Shown here in pieces: positions 21,663-32,736 of a stretch of 64,000 nucleotides of DNA. The position numbers were made by a program, and so were the translations under genes. The notes beneath the pieces were generated by a model. That model was not told the origin of the DNA, searched no databases, and was given only the letters and a program-made list of their open reading frames with translations. Each line of letters begins with the position of its first letter. The first letter of the stretch is position 1. This stretch comes from Neovahlkampfia damariscottae (lineage: Eukaryota; Heterolobosea; Selenaionea; Neovahlkampfiida; Neovahlkampfiidae), in assembly GCA_016618085.1 (NCBI GenBank), contig JABLTG010000033.1:62001-126000 (forward strand), in the 5' to 3' direction.

Positions 21663-23900
21663 TTAATTAAAACAAAAATTGAAATCATGGAAATGTTCTT
21701 TGAGAATTTTCGGTTCACCCTTCAAAATAAAATTGAAAGTTGATTTGCGTCTTGTTTGAATGAAGTTTCTGACATTTTTTGAAGGCATCCATATTTTGTT
21801 ATCTCTCAATAACAGCGTATCACATAATTTCAGTTTAAGAATATTTGGAGATACATCTTTGATCAAATTGTCTTCAAAAACCAATGATGTTAAATTTGTC
21901 AAGTCAAAAAGTGATTCTGGAATGTTACCAATGAGATTATGAGATAAATTTAATACTTCTAAATTTTTCAAATTTGAAATATTTCCTGATATTTCTTGAA
22001 TTTGATTGAAACTAAAATCGATTTCTTTTAAATTTTTCATTTCAAATAATTCTTCTGGGATCTCTATGACACCACATTTTGACATTTGAATATTGTTTAA
22101 ATTTGAAAATTGAAAAATTTCATTTGGGATTTTTCCTATTTTAGAATCTTCCCAAATAATTCTTTCTGTTTCATTTTTGAAACGATTTAAATTAATACTC
22201 TTTGGATCTCCATTGATTATCAAATGTTCAATATCAAAAAATAGAAAATTTGAATCAATTATCTCATGTATAACCATGTAATTTCTACCTGTTTCATCTG
22301 ACGATATTTTTGGATTAAATAATTCTTCAGGTTTTAATATTTTATAAATGGACCATTCTCTTGCATCAATAAAACTGAAATATTCATCACAAATGTAGGG
22401 GAGAATATTTGTTCCATATTTATTGTTCAAAAACATCAAATATGAAAAGATCATGTCTGCATCTTCTTTTTCATTTTCTTTGATATTTGGATATTCTAAT
22501 TTGAATACACTACCATTTCTGAATGAATTAATGAATAATTTCAATTTTCCTTTAAATTGTTCAGAAGCATACTGAAGAACATATCCATTTTTTGAAACAG
22601 CTTCCAATAAAAATGCTTCATCTTTCTTCAATGTTTCGGAAGCGTGAATAAAGCACTCTCCTCGATAAAAATCATTTGAAATTGCATTCAAAACAATCTC
22701 TTTGTCATTTTTTAAACTTTCCGAAACAAATTCAAGTGCAGAACCATTTTTGGAAATGATTTCCATCATATACTTTTTTTCACCTTTAAATTTCATTGGT
22801 GCATCTTTCAATGTTTCTGCATTGCTTAAAGCTGCAGTTTTGATGATTTCTTTGTCACTTTTGCAATCTTTGGAGGCATATTTAATAGCATTTCCATTTT
22901 GTGAAACTGCAATCAAAACTATTTCTTTATCTTTTTTAAAATCTTTACTCACAAATTCAAGAGCAAAACCATTTTGTGAAACTGCTTTCAACACTATTTC
23001 CCTGTTATTCCTGAAATATTCCGAAGCAAATTTGATTGATTGACCATTTTGAGAAATTGCTGTTGACACAACATTTATATCATTCTGTAATTCTTTTGAA
23101 GCATATTCAAGCTCAAAACCATTAACTGAAACAACTTTGAGAACAATTTCTTTATCATTTTGAAATATTGAAGAACCTTCAGTAGAACGAAATCCTGATT
23201 TTAAAATTGAAGCCAATATGATGTCTTTATCATTTTTGAATTTTTGAGGAAGGTCTTCAAATACAAGCGAGGAAGTTTCAGTCGCCTTTAATACTATTCT
23301 CTTCTCATTTTTCATCTTTTCAGAAATTCTTGAGATCAGGAGACCATTTTGTGAAACTGCTTCCAAAGCAATATCAAAATCATTTTTAAGTTCTTTTGAA
23401 ACAAAAAATAAAGAGTTTCCTTTTTGTGAAACTGCCAACATTGCTATTTCTTTATCATTCCTAAATTCTGTTGGTATATTTTCAATTGCATCACTATCAT
23501 TTGAAATTGCAGCCAAAATAACATCTTTACAATTTCTTAATTCTGTTGAAGCATATTTAATAGCAGGACCATAGTTTGAAACAGCTAATAAAACAAGTTT
23601 TTTTGAATTTCTCATTTCTTCAGGACAATATTTCAGAGGCCAACCATAAAGTGAAACTGCTTTCAAAAGAATTTCTTCATCTTTTTTTAAATTTTCAGAA
23701 GCTATTTCAAAACCTTCTCCAACTTTGGATATTAATTCCAAAATAAACTGTTTATCGTTTTTGAGTTCTTCTGGAAAGTATTCACTTCTAAAAGAATAAT
23801 TTTCAACTAATTTCAAGATAAATTTCTTGTTTTTTTTTAGCTCTTTGGTGGCTTGTTCAAAAGTGCAAACTGTTGAGATACTTCCGTCACCAAGGTTCAT
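21663..23900 (-). CDS. DUF4116-repeat and leucine-rich-repeat protein
   Basis: Single exon, 745 residues. From about residue 20 to 470 there are about eighteen 25-residue DUF4116-type repeats with the pattern NDKEIVLKAVSxNGxxLEYASKELK. After a linker, the C-terminal 170 residues form leucine-rich repeats (LKEIDFSFNQIQEISGNI, LEVLNLSHNLIGNIPESL, LTSLVFEDNLI). There is no signal peptide or membrane span. DUF4116 has no known function; both repeat types are scaffolds that bind partners. The near-identical repeats suggest recent internal duplication. An ATTGG box is 20 bases upstream. Confidence 0.88.
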   Translation of the reverse strand: MNLGDGSISTVCTFEQATKELKKNKKFILKLVENYSFRSEYFPEELKNDKQFILELISKVGEGFEIASENLKKDEEILLKAVSLYGWPLKYCPEEMRNSKKLVLLAVSNYGPAIKYASTELRNCKDVILAAISNDSDAIENIPTEFRNDKEIAMLAVSQKGNSLFFVSKELKNDFDIALEAVSQNGLLISRISEKMKNEKRIVLKATETSSLVFEDLPQKFKNDKDIILASILKSGFRSTEGSSIFQNDKEIVLKVVSVNGFELEYASKELQNDINVVSTAISQNGQSIKFASEYFRNNREIVLKAVSQNGFALEFVSKDFKKDKEIVLIAVSQNGNAIKYASKDCKSDKEIIKTAALSNAETLKDAPMKFKGEKKYMMEIISKNGSALEFVSESLKNDKEIVLNAISNDFYRGECFIHASETLKKDEAFLLEAVSKNGYVLQYASEQFKGKLKLFINSFRNGSVFKLEYPNIKENEKEDADMIFSYLMFLNNKYGTNILPYICDEYFSFIDAREWSIYKILKPEELFNPKISSDETGRNYMVIHEIIDSNFLFFDIEHLIINGDPKSINLNRFKNETERIIWEDSKIGKIPNEIFQFSNLNNIQMSKCGVIEIPEELFEMKNLKEIDFSFNQIQEISGNISNLKNLEVLNLSHNLIGNIPESLFDLTNLTSLVFEDNLIKDVSPNILKLKLCDTLLLRDNKIWMPSKNVRNFIQTRRKSTFNFILKGEPKILKEHFHDFNFCFN

Positions 23901-24175
23901 TTTAATAAAAAAAATTGAGCCAATAGAAGTCTTTGGAAGAAGAACTTTTAAAGGATTGAAGAAGGATCACAAAATTCGGATGAAGTTGGCTTATTTTTAA
24001 TTTGAAGCTACAATTGGTCAGGTTTGAGAAGTTTCAAGATCACTTTATACATTTGACAACTCAATTGAAGATTCCAAAGATCAATGGAAAGCAAAATCTC
24101 TTTTTTTCTTGAATTAATCAAATCCAACAAGTCACTTTTTTGTTTCTCTTTTTATTGGACAACATTGTTGAATAC

Positions 24176-25637
24176 ATGGTTGTGGAAAAAATAACAAAAA
24201 AAAGATTTGGTTTTTTATTTGGATACGTAGGTTCAAAATACTCAGGTAGTCAAATAAACCATGCTCTTCCACTTTCACAAACCGTGGAAGGAACTATTTT
24301 TGAAACATTCAAAAAATTAGATTTCATTTCAGAGTCAAATTTTGAAAATTCAACAAAAATTGGATTCAACAGAAATTCAAGGACTGATAAAGATATGAAA
24401 AAAACGATAATTTAACCTTTTTAAGCGTCCATTCCGGTTCAACTGTGTTAAGTGCTAAATTAATGATTAAAGAAACTGAATTGGAAAATGATTCACTTGG
24501 ATTCCATTTAGCTGATAGAATTAATGAAAATTTACCAGAGGATATATTTATTATTTCAGCTCAACGAACAACAAACAATTTCAATGCAAAAAATCAATGC
24601 ATTTTTAGATGTTATGAGTATTTGTTACCATTGAAATGTTTGAATTTAAAAAATGATGAAGAGAAGATTTCAAAATTGAATTTTTATTTGAAACAATTTT
24701 TAGGCACTAATTATTATCACAATTTTACCTCTTTGGAATCAAAAAATTTTGTTGAAAAATATCAGAATGAGGAGCAAATTAGACAAATTCAAGTGAGTGA
24801 AAATTTTAGAAGAGATATTTTGAAAAGTAAAGTAACTGGTGTTGTCACCATGAATAATGAACTTTTTGCAAAAATTGATATTTTAGGTAGTTCATTTTTG
24901 AAGAATCAAATTCGAAGGATCATTGGAACTATTATTGGAATTATAAATGGTAAATATTGGAATCATTTATTTTTTATAAGGTTTTATACCTGATGATTAC
25001 ATAACAATTGGATTGAATTCAAGCTCTTTGCTGAGGACTCCAATTTCACCTGGTGAATGCTTAATCAAAAAAGACTGTGGATTCAGACAAAAAAGAGATT
25101 TAATGAACTATTTTACAACAGAATCTGATGGAATACAACAAAGAGTAAGATAAAAAATTCCTAATTTCAACAGAAATTCAGTTTTTTGAATTCAACGGTT
25201 TATCCTTCGATTGCAAATTTGATTGAAGAAACATCAGTCTTTGATGAATTAGATGAATTTTTAAGAAAGTAATAATCATTTTTAACACTTAAATTTTCAG
25301 ATTACCATTTCAAGAAGATCAGTATTCCATCATCAAAAATGAAACATTAAGAACAATGGAATTTAATCAAAATTTGAAAGATTTGAAATGGAATAAGATA
25401 AAGAGCACAGGTGGTGATAATTTCCCACCAGGTTTTAGAGTCAAATTGATAATTGAATTCGAATTACTCCCTGATGAAAAAATAAATTTCATATTGGATG
25501 CATTATCAAAAGAAATTGAATCAGGAAATTTAGAGAAGCTAAATATGAATTATTCGTATTATTTTGATTACATTAGAGAATTTGGATTAGAAAGAATTAT
25601 CAGAACAGGCGAAGAAATTGCATCAGAAAAAAAATAA
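24176..25637 (+). CDS. tRNA pseudouridine synthase, TruA/PUS1 type
   Basis: Exons 24176-24392, 24425-24949, 24981-25144, 25174-25268 and 25301-25637; 445 residues. Family landmarks are LFGYVGSKYSGSQ near the N-terminus, the catalytic loop SRTDKGVHS, LPEDIFIISAQRTTNNFNAKNQC (typical of PUS1) and LGSSFLKNQIRRIIGTI. The enzyme isomerises uridines in tRNA. The first intron (24393-24424, 32 nt) falls inside the catalytic motif. It is inferred only because removing it restores Lys-Gly-Val-His. Its ends are AT and AA, not GT and AG. The other introns are canonical (31, 29 and 32 nt). ATTGG, 18 bases upstream, sets the start at MVVEKI. Confidence 0.85.
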
Positions 25638-26017
25638 AATAAAAAATGTCACAATCAGTGAAAAATATGAACTGAACATCATCAATGACCATTTTCGTGA
25701 TAGTTTGAGAATATAGGTTCCATTTCGGAGTTTGTATTATTCGAGGGATTTTCGAGATTGAGGGAATATTGAAAATACAGCCAAATGATTGGTCAATTCA
25801 AATAATGGTATGAATACAAGTTATTCTATACACCCTCATGTATGAAATTTGAAAATCATCAATTTGAAAAAATTGAAGTAAAAAAAAAAAAAAAAATAGA
25901 CTATTGGTTGAATGATTGGAAGTAAGTTATCCAATCAATGATCAATTTTTCTTCCAAAAAGAAAACTTTAATACAATGATTGGTCAAACAATTTTTCACT
26001 TCACAGCAAAAAAAAAA
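25638..26017 (+). promoter_or_regulatory. promoter region with five CCAAT/ATTGG boxes
   Basis: ATTGG at 25788-25792, 25903-25907, 25915-25919 and 25979-25983, plus CCAAT at 25931-25935, all upstream of the secreted protease ATG at 26018. A poly-A run (about 25881-25897) sits among them. Such clustering is not seen for other genes here and suggests strong expression. No gene is seen in this stretch. Confidence 0.6.
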
Positions 26018-26887
26018 ATGAAAGCAGTACTCTTCATTCTCGCAGTTTGCTTATATGTCGCTTCAGCACAATCATTCATTGCTTCAAAAGACCTTTCAAA
26101 AGATGCTATGAAAACAAATGCATACTGGACAAAAGAAAACATGAAATCCGCAAAATCAATGGACTTAATCATTGCTGATCTTGACGGAAAAGTTGTTAAA
26201 TCAGATCTCAAATTCGCTTCAAATGAAGGAACACGTGAATGTAAAACACCAAACGTATACCCATTTGCTACTGCTGGTAGATTATTTTTTGTTACAGCTA
26301 GAGGTAGATCTTCATGTACAGCTTCATCAGTAGGAAAAGATATCATCTTAACTGCTGGTCACTGTATCTCATCAGGAAGAAACGCATACTACAAAGACTT
26401 TTTATTCTGTCCACAATATAAAGATGGTGACTGTCCAGCTGGAAGATTCACAGGATTAAAAATGAACACACATACAGAATGGCACACAAGATCACAATTA
26501 GGAAGAGATGTTGCTTTCATCAAAGTTACAGCTGGTTTAGAAGACAAAGTTGGAGCTCTTAAAATGAAATATAACACAAACAGAGATGAAAAATGTGATG
26601 CTATGGGATATCCAGGTAACATTGGAGGAGGAAACAGAATGATTCAATCAACTGGACAACAATCAATGGGATCATCATCATACAGACCACCAACAGTTAA
26701 ATTCCCATCTAAAATGACTTATGGATCATCAGGTGGACCATGGATTGTTCAAGCTAAAAAAGGTGAAAAGAAAAATAGAGTCAATGGAAACGTTTCACAC
26801 GGTAACCCAAGATTAGACCCTAACCACTTTTATTCACCATACTTTGATGATGAAATCAAAGCATTGAGAAAAGCTATTGCAGAATAA
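26018..26887 (+). CDS. secreted trypsin-fold serine protease
   Basis: Single exon, 289 residues. The signal peptide MKAVLFILAVCLYVASAQ is followed by a propeptide-like region. The chymotrypsin-fold triad is visible: His in LTAGHCIS, Asp in GRDVAFIKV and Ser in YGSSGGPW. The Gly-Ser-Ser-Gly-Gly-Pro motif resembles V8/glutamyl-endopeptidase-like members more than animal trypsins. Codon use is noticeably more C-rich than in neighbours (for example AAC, TAC, CAC), as expected of a highly expressed gene, in line with the five upstream boxes. It probably digests food bacteria in vacuoles or outside the cell (inference). Confidence 0.88.
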   Translation: MKAVLFILAVCLYVASAQSFIASKDLSKDAMKTNAYWTKENMKSAKSMDLIIADLDGKVVKSDLKFASNEGTRECKTPNVYPFATAGRLFFVTARGRSSCTASSVGKDIILTAGHCISSGRNAYYKDFLFCPQYKDGDCPAGRFTGLKMNTHTEWHTRSQLGRDVAFIKVTAGLEDKVGALKMKYNTNRDEKCDAMGYPGNIGGGNRMIQSTGQQSMGSSSYRPPTVKFPSKMTYGSSGGPWIVQAKKGEKKNRVNGNVSHGNPRLDPNHFYSPYFDDEIKALRKAIAE

Positions 26888-26902
26888 ATTATTTCGGCTC
26901 AT

Positions 26903-28939
26903 TTAAAATTTTGTTTTTTTATTTTTCTTTCGCAAGTGCTTTTTATTCAACTCACTTTCTAAGCAAAGTTCATTGAGATTCAATTTTTCAATGACCACAC
27001 CACCAATAACGCAATAGTTTTCGTTTTCTTCATCAACATGGGTACATAATATAATAAATTTTTGGCAATGCCCGCATTTGATCCATCCCAAACATTCTTG
27101 CATTTTTATTTTAGTTTCTTTCTTTGAAATCAAATTATCTTCCAAAGCAATTGAGAATTGTAAAATTGGATGTTTATGTTTGTAAATTGAAAGACAATTT
27201 CCATTACTCAAATTCCAATATCTTATTGTTTGATCCAATGAACCACTTAGCAATATTTCATCAACAACTTTCAAACATGTTATTTCTTTCAAATGCCCAC
27301 CATGAATTCTTGAACATTTTCCAGTTTCCAAAGACCAAAAGCGAATAGTTAGATCTAATGATGCTGATATTAACACATTTTCATGGATGATAAATTCCGA
27401 AATGTGTTCTGAATGACCTTTTAATATGAACTCATACTGATCTTTATCGATATCATAAACATAGATATTTTTGTAATCATCCATTTTTGAAATTCCACAC
27501 AATAGATTTTTGTTCAATTTAAATTTTTCAATTGAATCTTTCAATTTAAAAAATTTTTTAGTTTCAATCAAATTTTCTTTAATCTCCAAATATAGATATT
27601 TGTTGTCATTTCTCAAACAAACCGCATTGTCTTTATATAATGATATTGTTATGAATCTTCCAAAATCAAATGATATTTTTCCAATTTTCCTTCCTTCTGA
27701 AATGTTCCAAAAGAGTCCTGTTCCTTTGGATATCAAACAAAGATATTTTTCATTAAAAACAATCATTTTATGTCGGGATAATTCTTTGGTTACATTTGGT
27801 TTTAGCTCAAATTTTATCAGTGGGATTTTTGGATTTTCAAATTTAAAGATTTGTGGTGGATCGCCTGGATACAAAATTGTAATTTCATCATGTTTAAACA
27901 TTATTTTAGGTTCTAAATGAGTACCTTCAACAGAATATATTTTCTTAAGTTGTTTTCCTTTTTCATAGATGTCATGTTTATCATCCATGAATTCAATTTG
28001 GATGTTTCTGATATCAACAAAATCGATGATTGGATTCTCTAACATTCTAACGACTTTACTGGCATTCAAGCGATCATCTGGGTTCATTCGCAATAATAAT
28101 AGAACTATTTCATTCAAATACGTTATTGGACTCTTATTGATTGTTTAATTTGAATATATTCTTACAAGAGTTGACAGTTGTTCTTGAATTTCTAATTCAG
28201 CTGTTTCTACGTTCGATATGAATTCTAGATAGAATTTCTTTGATTCTCCTGTTAACAAGAAATAAAAAAGAGCACCTAAAGAAAACATATCTGCTTTAGG
28301 TCCTGAATATTTAACATTTTTCATAATTTCCGGAGCAACATAATCCTTCAAAATAAAAACTAAAATAAAACATACCATTGTTCCAACAACTGTCTTTTTC
28401 ATAGATGATTCATTATAAGAAGTTGCATATCCAAAATCACCGATCAAAAGTTGTAGTTTTTTTTCTTCATTGTTTTGTGTTAAGAAAACATTCTCCAATT
28501 TAATATCTCTATGAGCAATATTGTTATCATGTAAATATTCAATTCCTAAAAAAGTTTTTTTTTCAAAAAAAAAGTTGTGCATACCTTTGGATATTTGAAG
28601 AAAAATGTCAAAAAGTTCTTCCTGTGTGAATTTTTTTTTCTTTTTTGCATAAGTTGCCAAATCACCCAATTCACAATAAGGCATAACTATATTTAAATAA
28701 TAATCTTCTTCTTCATTTTGATCAAGAAAAACTTCCAAATAAGGACAAATGTTTTCATGTTTTAATTTTTGTAGACGATTGAACTCAATTAATATTTGAT
28801 TGATGTCAGTTAATTCATCAACATATACAGTTTTCAATGCGTATAAATTATCTTTGCTTTCTGTTTTTTTGTGGACAAGAACAACTTTTCCTTGACTTCC
28901 ACTGCCAATGAATTTGACAACAATGTAATCCTCTTTCAT
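26903..28939 (-). CDS. protein kinase fused to WD40 repeats
   Basis: Exons 28585-28939, 28376-28545, 28166-28345 and 26903-28132; introns 39, 30 and 33 nt; 644 residues. The kinase domain is complete: Gly loop IGSGSQGKV (11-19), Lys36, HRD at 130-132, DFG at 155-157 and YVAPE. It resembles NEK-like Ser/Thr kinases. After the kinase C-lobe (MNPDDRLNASKVVRMLENP) come about 350 residues with WD40 blades (LISASLDLTIRFWSLETGKC, LLSGSLDQTIRYWNLSNGNC). Near the C-terminus are paired cysteines (CGHCQKF) and a basic tail. Both ATTGG and CCAAT sit immediately upstream of the ATG (28938-28947). The substrate is unknown. Confidence 0.85.
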
Positions 28940-29046
28940 TGGTCCAATTTCTCTTCACTATTTTTTTACTTATTCATTATTTTTCAATTAATTTTATCAC
29001 TTCCTTCGTCAGACATTTTGAAAATAAAGTTTATTCAAAAAAAATT

Positions 29047-30059
29047 TTAGAAAAGGAGAAATGTTTGACTTGTGTCACCATTTGTTAGACATTTCTTTTC
29101 TTCAACTTTAAGAGTTGCTAATGTAGTTTTGCAATTCACTCCAACATACAAATTCATATGAATTGTTCTAATGCCTCCACTAGATGAATAAGTATATTTT
29201 GCTGAAGCAGAACCATCATCAGAATTTTCACAAACATTCAAATACGCTCTACCTGATCCTGAAACTACAGGTCTTCCTTTACAATTTGTTGAACCATATT
29301 TTGTAATATAAACATATTTTGGATTTAATGCACGAACTGAAGCAATGAGTAACGCGATCAAGAATCCAACAATAAATAACACAACAATGATCACTGTAAT
29401 TAAAGAAAATATCTTTTCTGTTTTTGTTGTGTTTTTAATTTTTTCTAAAATAGTTTGATTTTCATTTGGTAAATTTGAATTGATTTTAAAAGCATAAGCA
29501 GCAGCAACTGACATACAACCTCCACAACATAATAAAGGACATAAAATACCAAATCCAAGACCAACAAAAAAAGTGAGTGTATTTCTGACTGGGTGAAGAA
29601 GTCCAAATAATTGATCCATAATTCTAATGGAAATTGAGAAAAGACAATAAACTCCAAGACCAATGACATACATTCTGATATGAATGAATTTTTGATGTAA
29701 ATCTTTTTTAACACATGATCCAATGAATCCAATAACAGCAACTGAAATTAAGAATGGAAGGATTAATATTCTTAAAAGTGGAAAACCAAAATTGCCATCT
29801 AATCCAGAAGCAAATGTTACCCAAATAGCGAAGCAATCGACTATGAATAAGAATGCAGCTAAAACCTGATATATTTTAGTGATATTTTTCTTACTATAAT
29901 TAAGATTGAAAGTGTGGACACTGTGTATTTTAACAATTCACTTGGTTCTTCTTCTGATAAATTCCCATTGTGCTGTTCGTATTGTGAAACATCTGAATAT
30001 TGATTAAATTCTTGTGGTAATTGAACTTCTTCATCATTGAACTCGTTGTTTTCTTGCAT
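29047..30059 (-). CDS. multipass membrane protein with Cys-containing C-terminal domain
   Basis: Exons 29895-30059 and 29047-29865 with a 29-nt intron; 327 residues. An acidic Gln/Glu-rich N-terminal tail is followed by about five hydrophobic spans (around VLAAFLFIVDCFAIWV, LILPFLISVAVIGFIG, VIGLGVYCLFSI, FFVGLGFGILCPLLCC and LITVIIVVLFIVGFLIALLI). A C-terminal domain of about 90 residues with several Cys follows (TNCKGRPVVSGSG, VGVNCKTT). That domain is probably extracellular or lumenal. The family is not recognised. Two CCAAT boxes (plus-strand 30075-30079 and 30092-30096) precede the ATG chosen here, MQENNEF. Confidence 0.75.
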
Positions 30060-30314
30060 CTTGAAAGCAAACTGATTGGATGAGAATTTTGATTGGTTTA
30101 TCACATCTTCTAATCTTTATACTTGAGCCCTCAAAAAAGGTCGGAGTATTTCCCAAGTTAGATTGAACACCCCTCCAAATTCAAAACAATCTACACATTT
30201 GTAAAATCAAATTTTATTCTCATTCATCACTAAACTGGAAAGTTATGTCTTTCAAATTGGATATATTTTCCATTCTGTTTGGATGTAAATAGTACAACAA
30301 ACCCTAAGAAATTG

Positions 30315-31493
30315 TTATTTCAATAATTCAATTTTTACATCTCTTATCATAAGCAATGCTGTATTTTCTTTTAAATCTTCAGAAAGATACTGAAATGCTT
30401 TTCTATTTTGAATCAATGCAACTTCAGCAAATTGATAATTCCTTTGAAAATATCTATTGCAATACTGAAGTAATAACCCATTCCTTTTCAGAACATCTAA
30501 AACAAATTCTGGGTCTGCCTTGAAACATGAATCTAAAGACATGAAACTTGAAGGACAAGAATAAACAGATTCTATTGCAATGGATTTATCTTTCTTAAAA
30601 TGATTTGGTAGATATCTATAGCCCCATCCATCATTTTGCATCATTTTAAAAGCTAATTCTTTATCATCAAGTTCAAATTGAAAATATTTAAGATTTTCTG
30701 ATCTTTTTAGAGCCAATTTTATCATTAATGATTCATTTTTTAAAGTTTTTTCAACCCAACCTGGTTTAATTTCATTCATAAGGTCATAAATAGTTGGAAT
30801 GAAATTTTCATTTTTGATGCAAATTTGTTCAATGATTTCATCTGTAAAATCATCAGAAAATGGTAAATATTCAACACATTTCGCACTATTTTCTAATATA
30901 TAGACAAAAAATGATGGATCAGTTTGAAGTTCATTTGGTAATAACTGTACATGTCTTGAGTGCAGAAAATGTAATAAAGAAATTTTTTTCTTCAATTTAT
31001 GTTTATCATCCAAGTAATTATAAACGTTTGGATTTGATTCCATGAATAAAATTAGGTTACTGTCTGTTAGAATTCTCTCTGGAAATAATTTGAATAATTC
31101 TGGAAAGGCAACAAGCATTTGAGCCAAAAATGGAATATCTTCAAGGTATTCTTCTTTAATTTCATCTTTTCCTGTGGTTTGTTTCAGTATAATTTGATGG
31201 TTTGCAAAGGCTATTTTTTTAACAAAATCCACGTCGTTTTTTATCTCTTTAGGAAGTTTATTGAAGATTTCTATATTTCTCCGACATGCTTTTGAAGCTA
31301 ATAATTTACTTTTTTGAATTGAAATATCAGCATCTAATAAAAAAAATGGGTTAAGATTAATAACTCGAGAAACAAAATCATAATCTTGTTTTAAAGAACG
31401 ATGTACTTGTGAAAATTTGAGTTGGTTTGTTTCTATTAATTCATAGATTTTCTGTTTCTCTGATGGTGACAAAAGTACTTGGTTGTTGCCCAT
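30315..31493 (-). CDS. DUF4116-type repeat protein, N-myristoylation candidate
   Basis: Single exon, 392 residues. It begins MGNNQVLLS, a plausible N-myristoylation signal. The body consists of degenerate 25-residue units related to the DUF4116 arrays elsewhere in the window (IKNDVDFVKKIAF, KADPEFVLDVLKRNGLLLQYCNRYFQ, NYQFAEVALIQNRKAFQYLSEDLK). No other domain is present. It is much more diverged internally than the 745-residue paralogue at 21.7 kb. An ATTGG box is 20 bases upstream. Confidence 0.75.
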   Translation of the reverse strand: MGNNQVLLSPSEKQKIYELIETNQLKFSQVHRSLKQDYDFVSRVINLNPFFLLDADISIQKSKLLASKACRRNIEIFNKLPKEIKNDVDFVKKIAFANHQIILKQTTGKDEIKEEYLEDIPFLAQMLVAFPELFKLFPERILTDSNLILFMESNPNVYNYLDDKHKLKKKISLLHFLHSRHVQLLPNELQTDPSFFVYILENSAKCVEYLPFSDDFTDEIIEQICIKNENFIPTIYDLMNEIKPGWVEKTLKNESLMIKLALKRSENLKYFQFELDDKELAFKMMQNDGWGYRYLPNHFKKDKSIAIESVYSCPSSFMSLDSCFKADPEFVLDVLKRNGLLLQYCNRYFQRNYQFAEVALIQNRKAFQYLSEDLKENTALLMIRDVKIELLK

Positions 31494-31533
31494 GAAGAAG
31501 AATCGTATTGAACCAATAAAATTTTATTTTCAT

Positions 31534-32696
31534 TCAATAATTTCTCATTATTTTGGAAAATTCAGATTCATTAACACCTTCTAATCTATCCACCTCAGTG
31601 CCATTGAATATGAAAATGAAGCATGGAATCGATGATATTTCATATTTTTCAGATAGTTTCTGATGTTTATCTGAATCTATTTTTAAAAATTTGGATTTTG
31701 GATATTTCATTGATTCTTTTGAATAAAATGGATTGATGAATTTACAACTATCTGATAAAGTTGAGTGAAAATACAAAATTATCAATTTATCAAATGTTGA
31801 TTTCAATTTTTCAATTTCTTCATTTGATGAAATAGTGATCACATTTCCATTTATCAATTTTTCATGTTTATTCAAAATTATCGGATAATTCTTGTTTATT
31901 TCTTCCAAATTCAATGTTTCACTTTGCAAAAAAAAAGTCAAAAATTGAAAAAACACACCTTGAATGTTGACAAATGAAATCAATCAAGTATTCAAATTTA
32001 TCAAAAGATTGATATGAAATTGGATTATTTTTATCATTTTTCTTGAAATATTTTAAAATTGGTATTTTTTCTTCGATATTAAAGAATTCATTATGTAAAT
32101 CATTTTCATCAAAATTTATCATTGAAATGATGATTGAATCCTCTTTTATCAATTCAAACAATTGTGAAACAATTGAAAATAATGGAATATAATTCATTGA
32201 AATATCATTCCATTCTGCATAAACTAATAAAAAAACATCTTTTTGAGACTGTAACACAATTTCTTCAAAAGATGAAGCAACTACTTCAGTTATTGTCGGA
32301 AAATATTCATCTCTATCATTTTTTGGTCTAACTTTTGATTTTTTAAATGGTTTTAATTTATTATTTTGATAATTTTGAATGAATTTATAGACAGATTTTT
32401 TTGAAATAATTCTGTTGAAATGGAATTTCTTTTTCATGTTTGAATTGAAAATTGATATATTTGGAAATTCTTGTAAACCTAAATTCTCTGCTAAAGCAAG
32501 ACTTAAAGATTAATTTCAAAAATATTTACCCTGAAAGGTTGGTTTCAGTAGAAAAATAGAAATTGAATTTTTTTGTGTATTTTTTTGAGATTTTTTCAAT
32601 CATTTGAATATCTTCACTCTTGTTTGTGAATAATACAAATATAGGTTTTTTGGAAGACCTCAGTTCATCAGCTGTTTCTTCTGTAATTTGCTTCAT
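31534..32696 (-). CDS. thioredoxin-fold (PDI-like) protein lacking redox cysteines
   Basis: Exons 32530-32696, 31959-32501 and 31534-31921; introns 28 and 37 nt (donors GTAAAT and GTGTGT); 365 residues. Several PDI-style segments are visible: PIFVLFTNKSED, FPNISIFNSNM, the linker YKFIQNYQNNKLKPFKKSKVRP typical of a PDI b'-to-a' junction, and ILYFHSTLSDSCKF where active PDIs have WCGHC. A second thioredoxin-like unit reads VYAEWNDISM at the same place. No CxxC remains and no signal peptide is seen, so it is probably a redox-inactive, perhaps cytosolic, thioredoxin-fold protein. An ATTGG box ends 4 bases from the ATG. Confidence 0.7.
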
Positions 32697-32736
32697 TTTT
32701 ATTGGATAAAAAAAATGTTAAACTGAAAAATTGGAT

